NCBI GenBank assembly: GCA_913019905.1
Contig: CAJVZD010000006.1
Coordinates: forward strand, 120,606-184,605
Reading direction: 5' to 3'
DNA length: 64,000 bases
Origin: an uncultured Cellvibrionales bacterium
GTDB lineage: Bacteria > Pseudomonadota > Gammaproteobacteria > Pseudomonadales > Dasaniaceae
A program made the translations under genes and the position numbers. The notes below the pieces were generated by a model that saw only the letters and a program-made list of their open reading frames with translations, was not told the origin of the DNA and ran no database searches. This document shows positions 53,793 to 63,370 of the stretch, one piece after another. Each line of letters opens with the position of its first letter. The stretch's first letter is position 1.

Positions 53793-55004
53793 TTACCACG
53801 GCGCAATATCCAAAACAAACCCTTCCGGCAGAAAGGCAGTTCTATTCAAATGTTCACCGCTGTTAGCATCGTAAGTATTGGCGACTTGTTTCACCAGTTT
53901 TGAAATAGGCTCTTGCCCTTCGAAGATGTACATTAAAAACGTCATCCATGACGGCAGGGGTATATGAAATGCGAGGCTATACAGTCTCGGGTTGTTACCC
54001 TGACTTACATTAATCGACAAAGACAAATCTTTCAGTGGCAGTTCATTGATTTTCTTTTGTGTATTCACATCATAAACCCAGACATCGGTGCCAGGTTCTT
54101 CAAACGTGTGTGTTTCTCCAGTATGCATGAGCACATATAAATGCCCGTTCGCTTCGTGAGTGGCGGTGTGATGGAACCCACTAATAGTCCAATTGTCTTC
54201 CTGTTCTTTTTCATTTGCTAGCGGCCATGTTTCTACCAGTTTTATACTGTCTGGCTGCATTTCAATCGCGTAAACATTATTTTGGCGTGAAACAAAATAC
54301 CAGGTGTCTTCAATTTTTGACGCCGATATGGTCAAAAAATCATTAACGGGATCAAATAGTGGGGCAGAACGTTCCAAAAGAGATACCTGGCCGGCGTCGT
54401 CTAAGCGGATATGTAAAAATCCGCCGTTAGCACAAATGGAATAAAAATCGCGATTTCCGCCGGGGTATATTACCGAGCACCCGGGTGTGTCGATTTCTAC
54501 TACATATTCTGATGTATCGAGGTTAATAACTGAAATCGACTGAGCGGGCGTATAGTTGACCACCAACAAAAATTTTTCGTCCTCCGTGAGTGTTACAAGC
54601 CCACTACTTTTCACAGAGTTCATGCGTTTAGGGGGAATCGTTATTTCCCGTATTGGGCTTAGCGTGTGAGGGTCGTAAATAACAACGACGTCGCTGCGGG
54701 TGCCGCGAGTTCCACGGCTGAAATAGGTTTCGACCGTAATTAATTCCCCGCGCTTCTTCGCAGGAACAAGGGAGGTAAACCACAATCCAGTTGAGAGCTG
54801 GCCTAAAGTCTTACCTTGATCATCAAATAGAAAGGCTCTGCCATCCGTTTCATTAGGCATTCGTGATCCAGCCACCCAAAACCAATCTTTGCCGCTGTGG
54901 TCCGGTAGTGTTGCGACCGAGGCGGTTTCAGGAATAAATTCTGCTGTTGCCAAAAAGGGGATGCAGCTTACGAGAAAGACAAAAATCTGCTTTTTCAGAA
55001 TCAT
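53793..55004 (-). CDS. aauB: TTQ amine dehydrogenase heavy (alpha) subunit
   Basis: A 403-residue protein with a signal peptide (KQIFVFLVSCIPFLATAEF) and a beta-propeller fold. YFSRGTRGTRSDVVVIYD, ITIPPKRMNSV and SICANGGFLHIRL align, from memory, with the aromatic amine dehydrogenase alpha subunit. The C-terminal about 60 residues include a hydrophobic insertion (HIPLPSWMTFLMYIF) that I do not recall from known alpha subunits. The subunit pairs with the light chain as an alpha2beta2 enzyme. It is the first gene of a six-gene operon, divergent from a TetR regulator 115 bp away. Confidence 0.87.
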   Translation of the reverse strand: MILKKQIFVFLVSCIPFLATAEFIPETASVATLPDHSGKDWFWVAGSRMPNETDGRAFLFDDQGKTLGQLSTGLWFTSLVPAKKRGELITVETYFSRGTRGTRSDVVVIYDPHTLSPIREITIPPKRMNSVKSSGLVTLTEDEKFLLVVNYTPAQSISVINLDTSEYVVEIDTPGCSVIYPGGNRDFYSICANGGFLHIRLDDAGQVSLLERSAPLFDPVNDFLTISASKIEDTWYFVSRQNNVYAIEMQPDSIKLVETWPLANEKEQEDNWTISGFHHTATHEANGHLYVLMHTGETHTFEEPGTDVWVYDVNTQKKINELPLKDLSLSINVSQGNNPRLYSLAFHIPLPSWMTFLMYIFEGQEPISKLVKQVANTYDANSGEHLNRTAFLPEGFVLDIAPW

Positions 55005-55118
55005 CAGCGTTTTCTTTTTTAATGTTCAGCGAATAAGCACAAAGATACCGGTAAACTAGTAATCTATGAAAGTAGAGCCTATTATCAATACAATTGGACA
55101 TATGTCAAGATTATAATT

Positions 55119-55697
55119 ATGACGACTAAATCGCCTCCTAACGAAAAATTGAAAAGCCGTGAAAAACTGTTACGCGGCGCTTTGCTAGTGATTGCAACCG
55201 AAGGTGTTGATGCCATTACGCATCGCCGGGTCGGAAAGGCGGCAGGGGTCTCGCACGGAGTGGCGAGTTATCATTTCAAAACCCGCGATGATCTCGTCAA
55301 TGAAACGTTTTTGTTTCATCTAAATGAACTCGAGCAATTAGGTAATGAGATAGTACAGAATAGGGATGCGGCGAGTTTTGCTGGCGTTATTGATAATGTT
55401 GTTGAATTTGTCAAACGTGACCAGGCATCGCCGTACTGGGTGCGTGCCGATTACGAACTGATTCTGTACGCGTCTAGAAACCCGCCACTCGCAGAAACAT
55501 TTAGGGAGTGGGAAGAGGCTGTTACGTTTACCCTGGCAGATAAACTTCGAGCCATTGACGTGCACGACCCGATCCGTGCCGCCCGAATCGTGATTAACAT
55601 GATTCGAGCCTTTGAGCTGGAGTGTATGACAAACCCAGCATTAGGTTTGGAGGAATTTAGGAAACGCTTGGAACTGATCGGCTCGGGGTTTATTTAA
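55119..55697 (+). CDS. TetR family regulator, probable controller of the TTQ operon
   Basis: A 192-residue TetR protein with a typical HTH (VDAITHRRVGKAAGVSHGVASYHFKTRDDLVNETF) and a helical ligand domain. It is divergent from the amine dehydrogenase operon, so it is the best candidate to regulate it, perhaps with an amine or aldehyde as inducer. A 10-bp palindrome (GACATATGTC, 55097-55106) lies close to its start codon. It is convergent with the BVMO gene, 15 bp apart. Confidence 0.87.
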   Translation: MTTKSPPNEKLKSREKLLRGALLVIATEGVDAITHRRVGKAAGVSHGVASYHFKTRDDLVNETFLFHLNELEQLGNEIVQNRDAASFAGVIDNVVEFVKRDQASPYWVRADYELILYASRNPPLAETFREWEEAVTFTLADKLRAIDVHDPIRAARIVINMIRAFELECMTNPALGLEEFRKRLELIGSGFI

Positions 55698-55712
55698 GAG
55701 CTACCCCGCCTG

Positions 55713-57350
55713 TCAGGCCGAGAGTTTAAAACCCTCGTAATTGTTCGTCACCACTGCATCGCAGTACTCACGATAAGTGCCAACGCCTCCGGCGTAGGGC
55801 ATAAAAATTCGAGGTTTACCGACAATATTGGCGCCCAGATACCAGGAGTTACACGATGGAGCGGTTAACATGGTGCCGTTCGCCACTTCGTTGACATGGG
55901 CAATCCAGTTTTCTTCCGCTTCTGCCGACGCTTCGATGAGCTGTAAACTATTTTGCGCCATGTGTTTTATACAATCGCTAATCCAGTCAACGTGTTGCTC
56001 GATGGAAACAATCATATTACTTAATACCGACGGGCTGCCCGGGCCGGTGATCGTGAACATGTTTGGAAATCCGTTAATTTGTAGTCCCAGGTAAGTTCGG
56101 GGACCGGCCTGCCAATGATCTGAGAGTTTTACGCCCCCGGCGCCGCGGACGTCCATCTTTAATAGGGCTCCGGTCATCGCATCGAATCCGGTTGCGTAAA
56201 CCAGTGCATCAAAATCGAATTGCCCCTGGCTGGTTTGTACGCCTGTTTCTGTTATTTTTTCAATGCCACCTTGCCGTAAGTCAACCAGTGTCGTGTTGTC
56301 GCGATTAAATGTGTCGTAGTAGTGAGTATCGATCACTGGGCGCTTGCAGCCGATAGGATAACCGCGAGGCATCAATCCTTCAGCAGTCTGCGGGTTTTTA
56401 ACCGTGCGGCTGATTTGCTCGCGATACATGTCGCAGGCGAGCTCATTTGCGCTCATATCAAGGCCAATGTCGATGTATCTGGGAATGGCAGAAAAACCTT
56501 CTTTGCTGAGTGCCGCTTCGCGCTCTTCTGCACTGGTTTCCAAAATGGCTTCGGTCGGTTCTACCGTATCGCTGCCTCCGAAGCCAAAACCATAGCCGAT
56601 GATACCGGCGATCGATTCGCGCTGGCGTTGACGAATGTCGGCGTAATTATCTTTGGCGTCTTCCCGAAAGTCTTCAGTAAGCGGCCTGTTGTGTGCGGGC
56701 ATGGTGTAATTCGGCGTACGCTGGAATACCGTTAAATGTTTTGCTTGTTCGGCAATGACTGGAATGGCCTGAATACCAGAAGAGCCCGTGCCGATAATTC
56801 CAACGCTTATGTTTTCAAAATCCACTCCTGTGTGTGGCCATTCACCCGTGTGGTAAACATCGCCTTTAAATGTCTCGGCACCGTCAATTTGTGGGGTATT
56901 TGGGACAGACAAGCAGCCGGTGGCCATGATGCAAAACTGACATATATAAGTTTCGCCAGCTTCTGTGTCAACGCGCCACCGCTTATCGCCGTCGAGAAAT
57001 TTCGCGGCACTGACCCGGGTATTGAATTGAATATCCGCGCGGAGCTCAAGACGATCTGCCACATGATTGGCGTACTCCAATATTTCTGGTTGTGCTGCCA
57101 TCACTTCGGTCCAATTCCACTCCTGTTGTAAGTCCTCTGAAAAGCTGTAGGAATATTCCATGCTGGGTACGTCGCAGCGCGCGCCAGGATAGCGGTTCCA
57201 AAACCAGGTGCCACCGACATCACTGGCCGCTTCAATGACCTTGACGCTAAGCCCCAGCTTTTTGAGGCTGTTGAGCATATACATGCCCGCAAATCCTGCG
57301 CCGACAATTATGGCGTCATATTCTGATGACTGATGATGAGCCTGGATCAT
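55713..57350 (-). CDS. Baeyer-Villiger-type flavin monooxygenase
   Basis: 545 residues from the ATG at 57350 (MIQAHHQSSEYDAIIVGAG), preceded by GGGGG; the ORF start adds 15 residues. It has an FAD Rossmann motif GAGFAGMYML, a second dinucleotide motif GTGSSGIQAIP for NADPH, and the BVMO fingerprint FKGDVYHTGEWPHTG (F-x-G-x-x-x-H-T-x-x-W). WFWNRYPGARCDVPSMEY is typical of cyclohexanone-monooxygenase relatives. It inserts oxygen into ketones to form esters or lactones. It is possibly part of ketone or cyclic alcohol breakdown; no neighbouring lactonase is next to it. Confidence 0.92.
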   Translation of the reverse strand: MIQAHHQSSEYDAIIVGAGFAGMYMLNSLKKLGLSVKVIEAASDVGGTWFWNRYPGARCDVPSMEYSYSFSEDLQQEWNWTEVMAAQPEILEYANHVADRLELRADIQFNTRVSAAKFLDGDKRWRVDTEAGETYICQFCIMATGCLSVPNTPQIDGAETFKGDVYHTGEWPHTGVDFENISVGIIGTGSSGIQAIPVIAEQAKHLTVFQRTPNYTMPAHNRPLTEDFREDAKDNYADIRQRQRESIAGIIGYGFGFGGSDTVEPTEAILETSAEEREAALSKEGFSAIPRYIDIGLDMSANELACDMYREQISRTVKNPQTAEGLMPRGYPIGCKRPVIDTHYYDTFNRDNTTLVDLRQGGIEKITETGVQTSQGQFDFDALVYATGFDAMTGALLKMDVRGAGGVKLSDHWQAGPRTYLGLQINGFPNMFTITGPGSPSVLSNMIVSIEQHVDWISDCIKHMAQNSLQLIEASAEAEENWIAHVNEVANGTMLTAPSCNSWYLGANIVGKPRIFMPYAGGVGTYREYCDAVVTNNYEGFKLSA

Positions 57351-57756
57351 GTGAATTTCCCCCTGGAACGTCCTCAGTCTTCGAGAAAATTCCATTGTTC
57401 CTTGTTATTGTTTATTTCGATGGCCGCTCTTTGTGAGAACTTGGCGGACCCTCGATTGGTTTTGTATCATATTTAAACTGATATCATTGCTGTAGTCTAC
57501 CCATGGACTTTTTTATAGCGCGATACGCCTGTGGGTCATTATTTTTTGTTCGTAAGCTCATCGGTGCGCAGCGGATTTGAAGTGGTTTTCGACTTTAACG
57601 GATGATTGCGAGCCGGTCACTATCGGGTAATTTGCCGACACCCGTTGAAAACTTTAGTAACTATTAACATTCTTCGTTATTTTTAAGCTTTTCCTTGCCT
57701 AAGCTGCCCGAAAACGCTTTAATTCCCGCCCCAGCAGAGCCAGTCCACGGATTTAG
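57351..57756. other. Intergenic region upstream of minC
   Basis: No gene. It contains promoters for the BVMO (minus) and minCDE (plus); none could be singled out. Confidence 0.4.
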
Positions 57757-58542
57757 ATGTCAGTATCAAGCACCTCTTCGATAGAAACAGAATTAGCTAA
57801 AGTGAGTTTTCGTCTTAAAGGCGGTTTATTTCCTCTCACATTGCTTGAATTGCACTATTACGATAGCAGGCAGCTTCAGCGCGATCTTCATTTCAAGGTG
57901 AGCGAGGCTCCGGGTTTTTTTCAACAAACTCCGGTGATAATTGGTTTTGAGTCCTTTAGTGGTGATTTTCGGGATGTGCAGTTAGCCGAGTTGCAGCAGA
58001 TTTTAAGAGACCACGGTATGATTGCCGTTGCTCTGAAAGGAGCTAGCACTAGTTTGGAAGCACAAGCCAAAGAATGTGGCTTGGCGATTATGGCTGCCAA
58101 ATCTCGAACGCCTAAAAACAAAAATTCGGGTACCGAGGTTAATGTCGAGCCGACCTCCGTAGTCGCCGATCAGCCTGCAGTTCAAAGCGTTCCCAATGTC
58201 GCTAACAGTAAAGTTATCAGCACTCCCGTCCGATCGGGTCAACAGGTATATGCTCCAGGCGGTGACCTTATCGTTTTAGCCGCTGTTTCCGCAGGCGCTG
58301 AGATTCTTGCCGACGGCAACATCCATGTGTACGCACCACTGCGCGGCAGAGCGCTGGCCGGAGTGCAGGGGAATGAAAGCGCACAGGTTTTTTGTCACAG
58401 TTTGGAAGCTGAGCTCATTTCCATTGCGGGACATTTTAAGCTCGTCGAAGATTTAAAAAATGAACACTGGAAACAGTCTGTTCGTATTTCTTTGCAGGAA
58501 CAAGCGCTCTGCATCGCACCCCTGGTTAACGCCGGGCGATAA
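57757..58542 (+). CDS. minC: Septum site-determining protein MinC
   Basis: A 261-residue protein. It has an N-terminal MinC_N domain (about 1-110; LLELHYYDSRQLQRDLHFKVSEAPGFFQ), a Ser/Val-rich linker (about 125-160), and the C-terminal beta-helix MinC_C (SGQQVYAPGGDLIVLAAVSAGAEILADGNIHVYAPLRGRALAG). The GGDLIVLAAVSAGAEILADG repeat contacts MinD. It inhibits FtsZ polymerisation at the poles. First gene of minCDE. Confidence 0.96.
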   Translation: MSVSSTSSIETELAKVSFRLKGGLFPLTLLELHYYDSRQLQRDLHFKVSEAPGFFQQTPVIIGFESFSGDFRDVQLAELQQILRDHGMIAVALKGASTSLEAQAKECGLAIMAAKSRTPKNKNSGTEVNVEPTSVVADQPAVQSVPNVANSKVISTPVRSGQQVYAPGGDLIVLAAVSAGAEILADGNIHVYAPLRGRALAGVQGNESAQVFCHSLEAELISIAGHFKLVEDLKNEHWKQSVRISLQEQALCIAPLVNAGR

Positions 58543-58577
58543 GCCAAATTAATAACGAATTACAGAGGATCCCTATT

Positions 58578-59393
58578 TTGGCAAAAATTATTGTAGTAAC
58601 GTCTGGCAAAGGCGGCGTGGGTAAAACCACCAGTAGCGCCGCAATTAGCAGCGGCTTGGCTATGCGCGGCAAGAAAACGGCAGTCATAGATTTTGATATC
58701 GGCTTGCGTAATCTGGACCTGATCATGAATTGCGAACGTCGTGTAGTTTACGATTTTGTCAACGTCATTAATGGTGAGGCGACGCTCAAACAAGCACTCA
58801 TTAAAGACAAACGTTGCCCCAATTTGTTTATCTTACCCGCTTCACAAACACGTGACAAAGACGCGTTGACCGTGGAAGGTGTCGAGCGAATTCTGAACGA
58901 ATTGGCTGCGGACGGCTTTGAATACATCATATGCGACTCACCTGCCGGTATTGAGCATGGCGCGTTTATGGCTCTTTACTTTGCCGATGCCGCGATTGTG
59001 GTTGCCAACCCGGAGGTTTCGTCTGTGAGAGATTCCGATCGCATTCTGGGTATATTGCAAAGTAAATCCCGAGCCGCTGAACTGGGAAAAACTGTTGAAG
59101 AAATGCTTCTTTTAACTCGCTACAATCCTGAGCGGGTAGAAAAAGGTGAGATGCTGGGTGTAGAAGATGTTCAAGAAATTCTCGCCACCAAATTGCTCGG
59201 CGTAATCCCTGAGTCCGAAACGGTTTTGAAGGCCTCTAATCAGGGCACACCGGTTATTCACGACGACCAAAGCCCCGCGGGACAAGCTTATAGTGATGCG
59301 GTTTCTCGCCTATTGGGAGAAGAGGTTGAGCATCGATTTATAACCGTGCAGCAAAAAGGTATGTTCAGCCGCTTGTTTAGGAGGAGCGCATGA
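58578..59393 (+). CDS. minD: Septum site-determining ATPase MinD
   Basis: A 271-residue MinD from a TTG start at 58578; its second codon onwards ([21 protein letters not shown]) aligns with the MinD start, and there is no ATG. The deviant Walker A is GKGGVGKTT, and the [18 protein letters not shown] switch follows. The C-terminal amphipathic membrane-targeting helix ends the protein ([11 protein letters not shown]). It recruits MinC and is driven off the membrane by MinE. 35 bp after minC, overlapping minE. Confidence 0.97.
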   Translation: MAKIIVVTSGKGGVGKTTSSAAISSGLAMRGKKTAVIDFDIGLRNLDLIMNCERRVVYDFVNVINGEATLKQALIKDKRCPNLFILPASQTRDKDALTVEGVERILNELAADGFEYIICDSPAGIEHGAFMALYFADAAIVVANPEVSSVRDSDRILGILQSKSRAAELGKTVEEMLLLTRYNPERVEKGEMLGVEDVQEILATKLLGVIPESETVLKASNQGTPVIHDDQSPAGQAYSDAVSRLLGEEVEHRFITVQQKGMFSRLFRRSA

Positions 59394-59638
59394 GAATATT
59401 TGACTATTTTCGCAGCCCGAAAAAAGAATCTGCGTCTATTGCAAAAGAGCGACTGCAAATTATTGTAGCCCACGAGCGTAATAAGCGAAATCAGCCAGAT
59501 TATTTGCCGATGTTACAACAGGAATTGTTGGCTGTCATTCGCAAGTATGTTGAAATTGAGCAAGATGATATTGAGGTGCAGGTTGATCAAAATGGCGGTT
59601 GTTCTGTGTTGGAATTAAACATTACTTTGCCGGGCTAA
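59390..59638 (+). CDS. minE: Cell division topological specificity factor MinE
   Basis: An 82-residue MinE. The start [30 protein letters not shown] is the MinD-contact helix region, and the C-terminal topological domain ends LELNITLPG. It overlaps the minD stop by 4 bp and completes the operon. No separate terminator was found; a MITE-like hairpin lies 112 bp downstream. Confidence 0.97.
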   Translation: MRIFDYFRSPKKESASIAKERLQIIVAHERNKRNQPDYLPMLQQELLAVIRKYVEIEQDDIEVQVDQNGGCSVLELNITLPG

Positions 59639-59749
59639 GTTTAGTTTTTCCCTCCGGCCGCAGGGCTCGGTTCTGGGTGCGAGGTGCTGAGTTCTTAGTT
59701 CTAGCTGGTGGGAGGCTTAAACAAAAATCAACGGTTGACTTAGTTAGTG

Positions 59750-59889
59750 GCCATCCAGAAATGGTGTTTTTCACTGATGTCTTTGCGAGCGTTAGCGCGG
59801 CAATCTCATCCAGCATTGGCGCGGGCTGCGGGAGATTGCCGCGCTTCGCTCGCAAAGACATCGTTGAAAACACCCATTTCTGGATAGGC
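59750..59889. mobile_element. 140-bp MITE-like hairpin element with flanking direct repeats
   Basis: Two 58-nt arms (59750-59807 and 59832-59889) are imperfect inverted repeats sharing CCAGAAATGG, GATGTCTTTGCGAGCG and GCGCGGCAATCTC. The centre is a 24-nt loop. The direct repeat TAGTTAGTG flanks it on both sides (59741-59749 and 59892-59900), within longer ACT(T)AGTTAGTG copies, like a target-site duplication. It has no coding capacity, so a non-autonomous element or a structured intergenic repeat is inferred. Confidence 0.75.
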
Positions 59890-60064
59890 ACTAGTTAGTG
59901 TGAATGCCATCCCATTATTCGTTCGAAATGGAGGGTGTGATGTTTAGCAGTGGTAGATTTTGAGCGACTATTTGTTCCGATTATTTGTCTTTTCTTTAAT
60001 TGATCCAAAATGAATATTGCGTAGAGCTTGCCATCGGCTTCAGGCGCTGTATAGAATCGTTCCC

Positions 60065-61444
60065 ATGAATGAAATCCTACGACAAGTTCCATCCGTTGAT
60101 GCGTTGTTACAGCGTTGGCCCGAAAAAATCGAGCGGTGGGGGCGCGAGCAGCTAACAGTCGCTATCCGCGATGAGTTAACGGTTTTACGAAAAGCCATCA
60201 CGACAGGAGCTGTTGAAGATGTCGATATTAGCCGTCTGTCAGCCTCGATTGATGGCGTTTTAGGTGCGAGAAACCAAAGCTCTTTGCTGGCGGTTCACAA
60301 CCTTACCGGCACCGTTTTACATACCAATCTCGGTCGGGCGAGCCTGCCGGCACAAGCGCTTGCAGCAGTTGTTAACATAGCGCAAGGGCCGAGTAATCTA
60401 GAGTTTGATTTATCCACAGGTGAGCGCGGTGATCGTGATAGCCATGTAGAGGCATTGATATGCGAGCTTACCGGTGCTGAGGCGGCAACGGTGGTCAACA
60501 ACAATGCGGCAGCGGTATTGTTAGTGCTCAACACGATCGGAATAAATCGTGAAGTCCCGGTATCTCGGGGTGAACTAGTCGAAATTGGTGGGTCATTTCG
60601 CATTCCGGAAGTCATGCAACGCTCTAATTGTAAGCTGGTTGAAGTTGGCGCTACCAACCGTACCCACCTAAAGGATTATCAAAACGCGATTACACCAGAT
60701 ACTGCGTTGTTGCTAAAGGTTCATACCAGTAACTATCGCATTGAAGGGTTTACCGAAACGGTTAGCGAGCGGGATATGGCTGAACTCGCCCATGCCCATG
60801 ATTTACCTTTTGTCATCGATTTAGGTAGCGGTAATCTGGTGGATTTCAAATCACTGGGACTACCTCCGGAACCAACCGCTGCCGAGTCAATAAATAATGG
60901 TGCCGACATCATCACCTTCAGTGGAGACAAGCTACTGGGAGGGCCGCAATGTGGGATGATCGCCGGTAGTAAAGAATTAATTCGTGCGATCAAGAAAAAC
61001 CCTCTTAAGCGGGCGTTGCGCTTGGATAAAATGACACTGGCTGCATTATCAGAGGTATTGAAAATGTACCGTGATCCTGCCAGTTTGACAAAAGAATTGC
61101 CCACTCTACGTCAGCTGACTCGATCAAAAGCCGATATTCAACAGCAGGCACAGCGTTTACTCCCGGGCTTGTCCGAAATCCTGGGGCAGTCCTTCGAGGT
61201 TACAGTGCAAGATTGTAGTAGCCAGATAGGTAGCGGCGCATTGCCGATAGAAACGCTGCCGAGTGCTGCCTTGGCTATCGCTTCGAAAGCAAACGTGGAT
61301 GCAGAAATTCGACAATTAATGATTGCGTTGAGACAGTTACCGGTGCCGGTTATCGCGCGTATTAGCAGTGGATTATTGTTATTAGATTTGCGTTGTTTGG
61401 AAAATGAAGAACAATTTTCTACCCAGTTGGCGGACTTACAGTAA
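60065..61444 (+). CDS. selA: L-seryl-tRNA(Sec) selenium transferase SelA
   Basis: 459 residues from the ATG at 60065 (MNEILRQVPSVDALLQRW); the upstream ORF extension is not SelA-like. A PLP-dependent transferase with the Lys Schiff-base motif FSGDKLLGGPQCG (Lys about residue 289) and the N-terminal tRNA-binding region. HNLTGTVLHTNLGRASLP and VNNNAAAVLLVLN are characteristic. It converts Ser-tRNA(Sec) to Sec-tRNA(Sec) using selenophosphate. Its stop overlaps the selB start (TAATG). Confidence 0.97.
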   Translation: MNEILRQVPSVDALLQRWPEKIERWGREQLTVAIRDELTVLRKAITTGAVEDVDISRLSASIDGVLGARNQSSLLAVHNLTGTVLHTNLGRASLPAQALAAVVNIAQGPSNLEFDLSTGERGDRDSHVEALICELTGAEAATVVNNNAAAVLLVLNTIGINREVPVSRGELVEIGGSFRIPEVMQRSNCKLVEVGATNRTHLKDYQNAITPDTALLLKVHTSNYRIEGFTETVSERDMAELAHAHDLPFVIDLGSGNLVDFKSLGLPPEPTAAESINNGADIITFSGDKLLGGPQCGMIAGSKELIRAIKKNPLKRALRLDKMTLAALSEVLKMYRDPASLTKELPTLRQLTRSKADIQQQAQRLLPGLSEILGQSFEVTVQDCSSQIGSGALPIETLPSAALAIASKANVDAEIRQLMIALRQLPVPVIARISSGLLLLDLRCLENEEQFSTQLADLQ

Positions 61445-63327
61445 TGATTGTCGCGACCGCAGGACATGTTGATCACGGTAAAACGTCTTTAATCAAGCGT
61501 TTAACCGGTGTTGATACAGACCGCTTGGAAGAGGAAAAGCGCCGAGGTTTGTCCATTAACCTCGGTTACGCGTACAGGCCTCTTTCTAACGGTAGTGTAT
61601 TGGGGTTTATTGACGTTCCCGGTCATACTCGTTTTATTAATACCATGATCGCCGGAGTAACCGGGATCGATTTGGGCATGCTTGTTGTTGCCGCAGACGA
61701 TGGGCCCATGCCGCAGACCAAAGAGCATCTCGACGTTTTGAGATTGTTGGGAGTGCGTGACTATCTCATTATCATTACCAAAACGGATCGAGTCGAAGAT
61801 GCAAGAATTGCAGAGGTAAGAGAGCAGGCTAAACTTTTGGTCGGCGATCAGGTTCCGGTATTTTTCGTCAGCAATATTTCTGGAGAGGGTATTGCCGAGT
61901 TGCAAGCGCATCTGGATGAGATTGCACAAAGACAGTCTGTTGTCGCTAATAGTGGCCACTTTCGGATGTCCGTTGACAGAGCCTTTTCTGTAAAAGGTGC
62001 TGGCCTTGTGGTAACAGGTACGGCGACCGCCGGAAAAGTGAGTGTAGGTGATACCTTATTACTGCAACCTCACGGAGCCAAAATGCGAGTTCGCGAGATT
62101 CACGCACAAGACCAACGAGTTGAGGAGGGTTATGCCGGGCAGCGTTGTGCGTTAAATATTGTCGGCGATATTTCACGAGACAGTATCGAAAGGGGCAACG
62201 TATTGGTTGCGGAACCACTAAATTTTCTCAGCCAGCGCTGTGATGTTAGGCTGAATTTGTTACCGTCTGCTCCCTTTGCTCTAAAACATCTATCTCCGGT
62301 AAAAATTCATCTTGGGGCAGGGCGTTATGCGGCTAGAATTTTCTTTCTGGAACATACGGGTAAGCTTGATCCAGGCGCTACCGCTCTCGCGCAAATCCTG
62401 TTTGATGAGCCAATCAGTTTGTGTCATGGCGATCGCTTTTTACTACGAGATGATAGCGAAAGTGTCAGCCTGGGTGGCGGCGTTATTCTTGACCCGTCTG
62501 CACCGAGAGTAGGAAAGTCTCGACCAGCGCGTCTGTCTTTGTTGTCGGCGATGGAGGCGGGAGATGCTTCGACGGTGCTGAGCTCTCTGGTGATCGACCA
62601 GGGAAACGTCGTCAATCTTAATGATTTTAAGCGTGATTGGAATATCCGCGATGACGAACAACAATCCCTTGTTTCTGAGAGGATGCGTTTGCAGGGCTCT
62701 CATTTACTATCAAAAGAAGTCTGGAGTCATTATAAAAAAGACCTAATCAACAAGCTAAGCGCATGGCATCAGGCTTTTCCTGGTCGCGATGGTATGCCGC
62801 CCAATGAGTTGCGTGGCGAACTGGAAGAAACACTTTTTGTGCCGCTTCTTACCGAACATATTAGCGATGGGGCAATCTTACTACGCGGGGGCTTGGTGGC
62901 GTTGAGTACGCATCGCACTGCGGTCTCGGAGGCCGATCTCGCTAACTGGAATATCATTGAAAAAGCATACGAAACGGCAGAAAATCATCTGCCACTGGTG
63001 TCTGAGTTGCTATTGCTGACAAAAATGCCAAGGTCGACTCTGTTAGGAACGATAAAGGCGGCTGTCAAAGCAAAGCGAATGTACAAATTGAATGATAACC
63101 GTTTTGGCCGGCCTTCTGAGTTGTTATCGATGGCAGAGAAAGTTCGCGTGCTAGGCGAGGGAGGAGCTGCATTCAGTGTTGCCCAATATAAGACCGAAAT
63201 AGGCTCGGGGCGCAAATTAGCGATAGAATTACTTGAATATTTCGACGGAATCCGATTTACTCAGCGCCGCGATAACGAACGTGTTATTCTAGATCCCTTA
63301 GTTCCTGACAAACTATTCCGTACCTAA
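61444..63327 (+). CDS. selB: Selenocysteine-specific elongation factor SelB
   Basis: A 627-residue GTPase that delivers Sec-tRNA(Sec) to UGA with a SECIS element. The N-terminal G domain has G1 GHVDHGKTS, G3 DVPGH and G4 TKTD. EF-Tu-like domains follow (VGDTLLLQPHGAKMRVREIH), and the C-terminal winged-helix region (about 420-627, LVSELLLLTKMPRSTLLGTI) would read the SECIS hairpin. It is coupled to selA and lies 43 bp upstream of the tRNA-Sec gene. Confidence 0.96.
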   Translation: MIVATAGHVDHGKTSLIKRLTGVDTDRLEEEKRRGLSINLGYAYRPLSNGSVLGFIDVPGHTRFINTMIAGVTGIDLGMLVVAADDGPMPQTKEHLDVLRLLGVRDYLIIITKTDRVEDARIAEVREQAKLLVGDQVPVFFVSNISGEGIAELQAHLDEIAQRQSVVANSGHFRMSVDRAFSVKGAGLVVTGTATAGKVSVGDTLLLQPHGAKMRVREIHAQDQRVEEGYAGQRCALNIVGDISRDSIERGNVLVAEPLNFLSQRCDVRLNLLPSAPFALKHLSPVKIHLGAGRYAARIFFLEHTGKLDPGATALAQILFDEPISLCHGDRFLLRDDSESVSLGGGVILDPSAPRVGKSRPARLSLLSAMEAGDASTVLSSLVIDQGNVVNLNDFKRDWNIRDDEQQSLVSERMRLQGSHLLSKEVWSHYKKDLINKLSAWHQAFPGRDGMPPNELRGELEETLFVPLLTEHISDGAILLRGGLVALSTHRTAVSEADLANWNIIEKAYETAENHLPLVSELLLLTKMPRSTLLGTIKAAVKAKRMYKLNDNRFGRPSELLSMAEKVRVLGEGGAAFSVAQYKTEIGSGRKLAIELLEYFDGIRFTQRRDNERVILDPLVPDKLFRT

Positions 63328-63370
63328 CGGTTAGTCAAAAGTGGCTTATTAATCGAATAGGCCATTCCAT

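Noticed and set aside
59750-59889. Hairpin considered as an ordinary Rho-independent terminator for minCDE
   Set aside because: Arms of 58 nt, no poly-T, and flanking direct repeats fit a mobile or dispersed repeat better.
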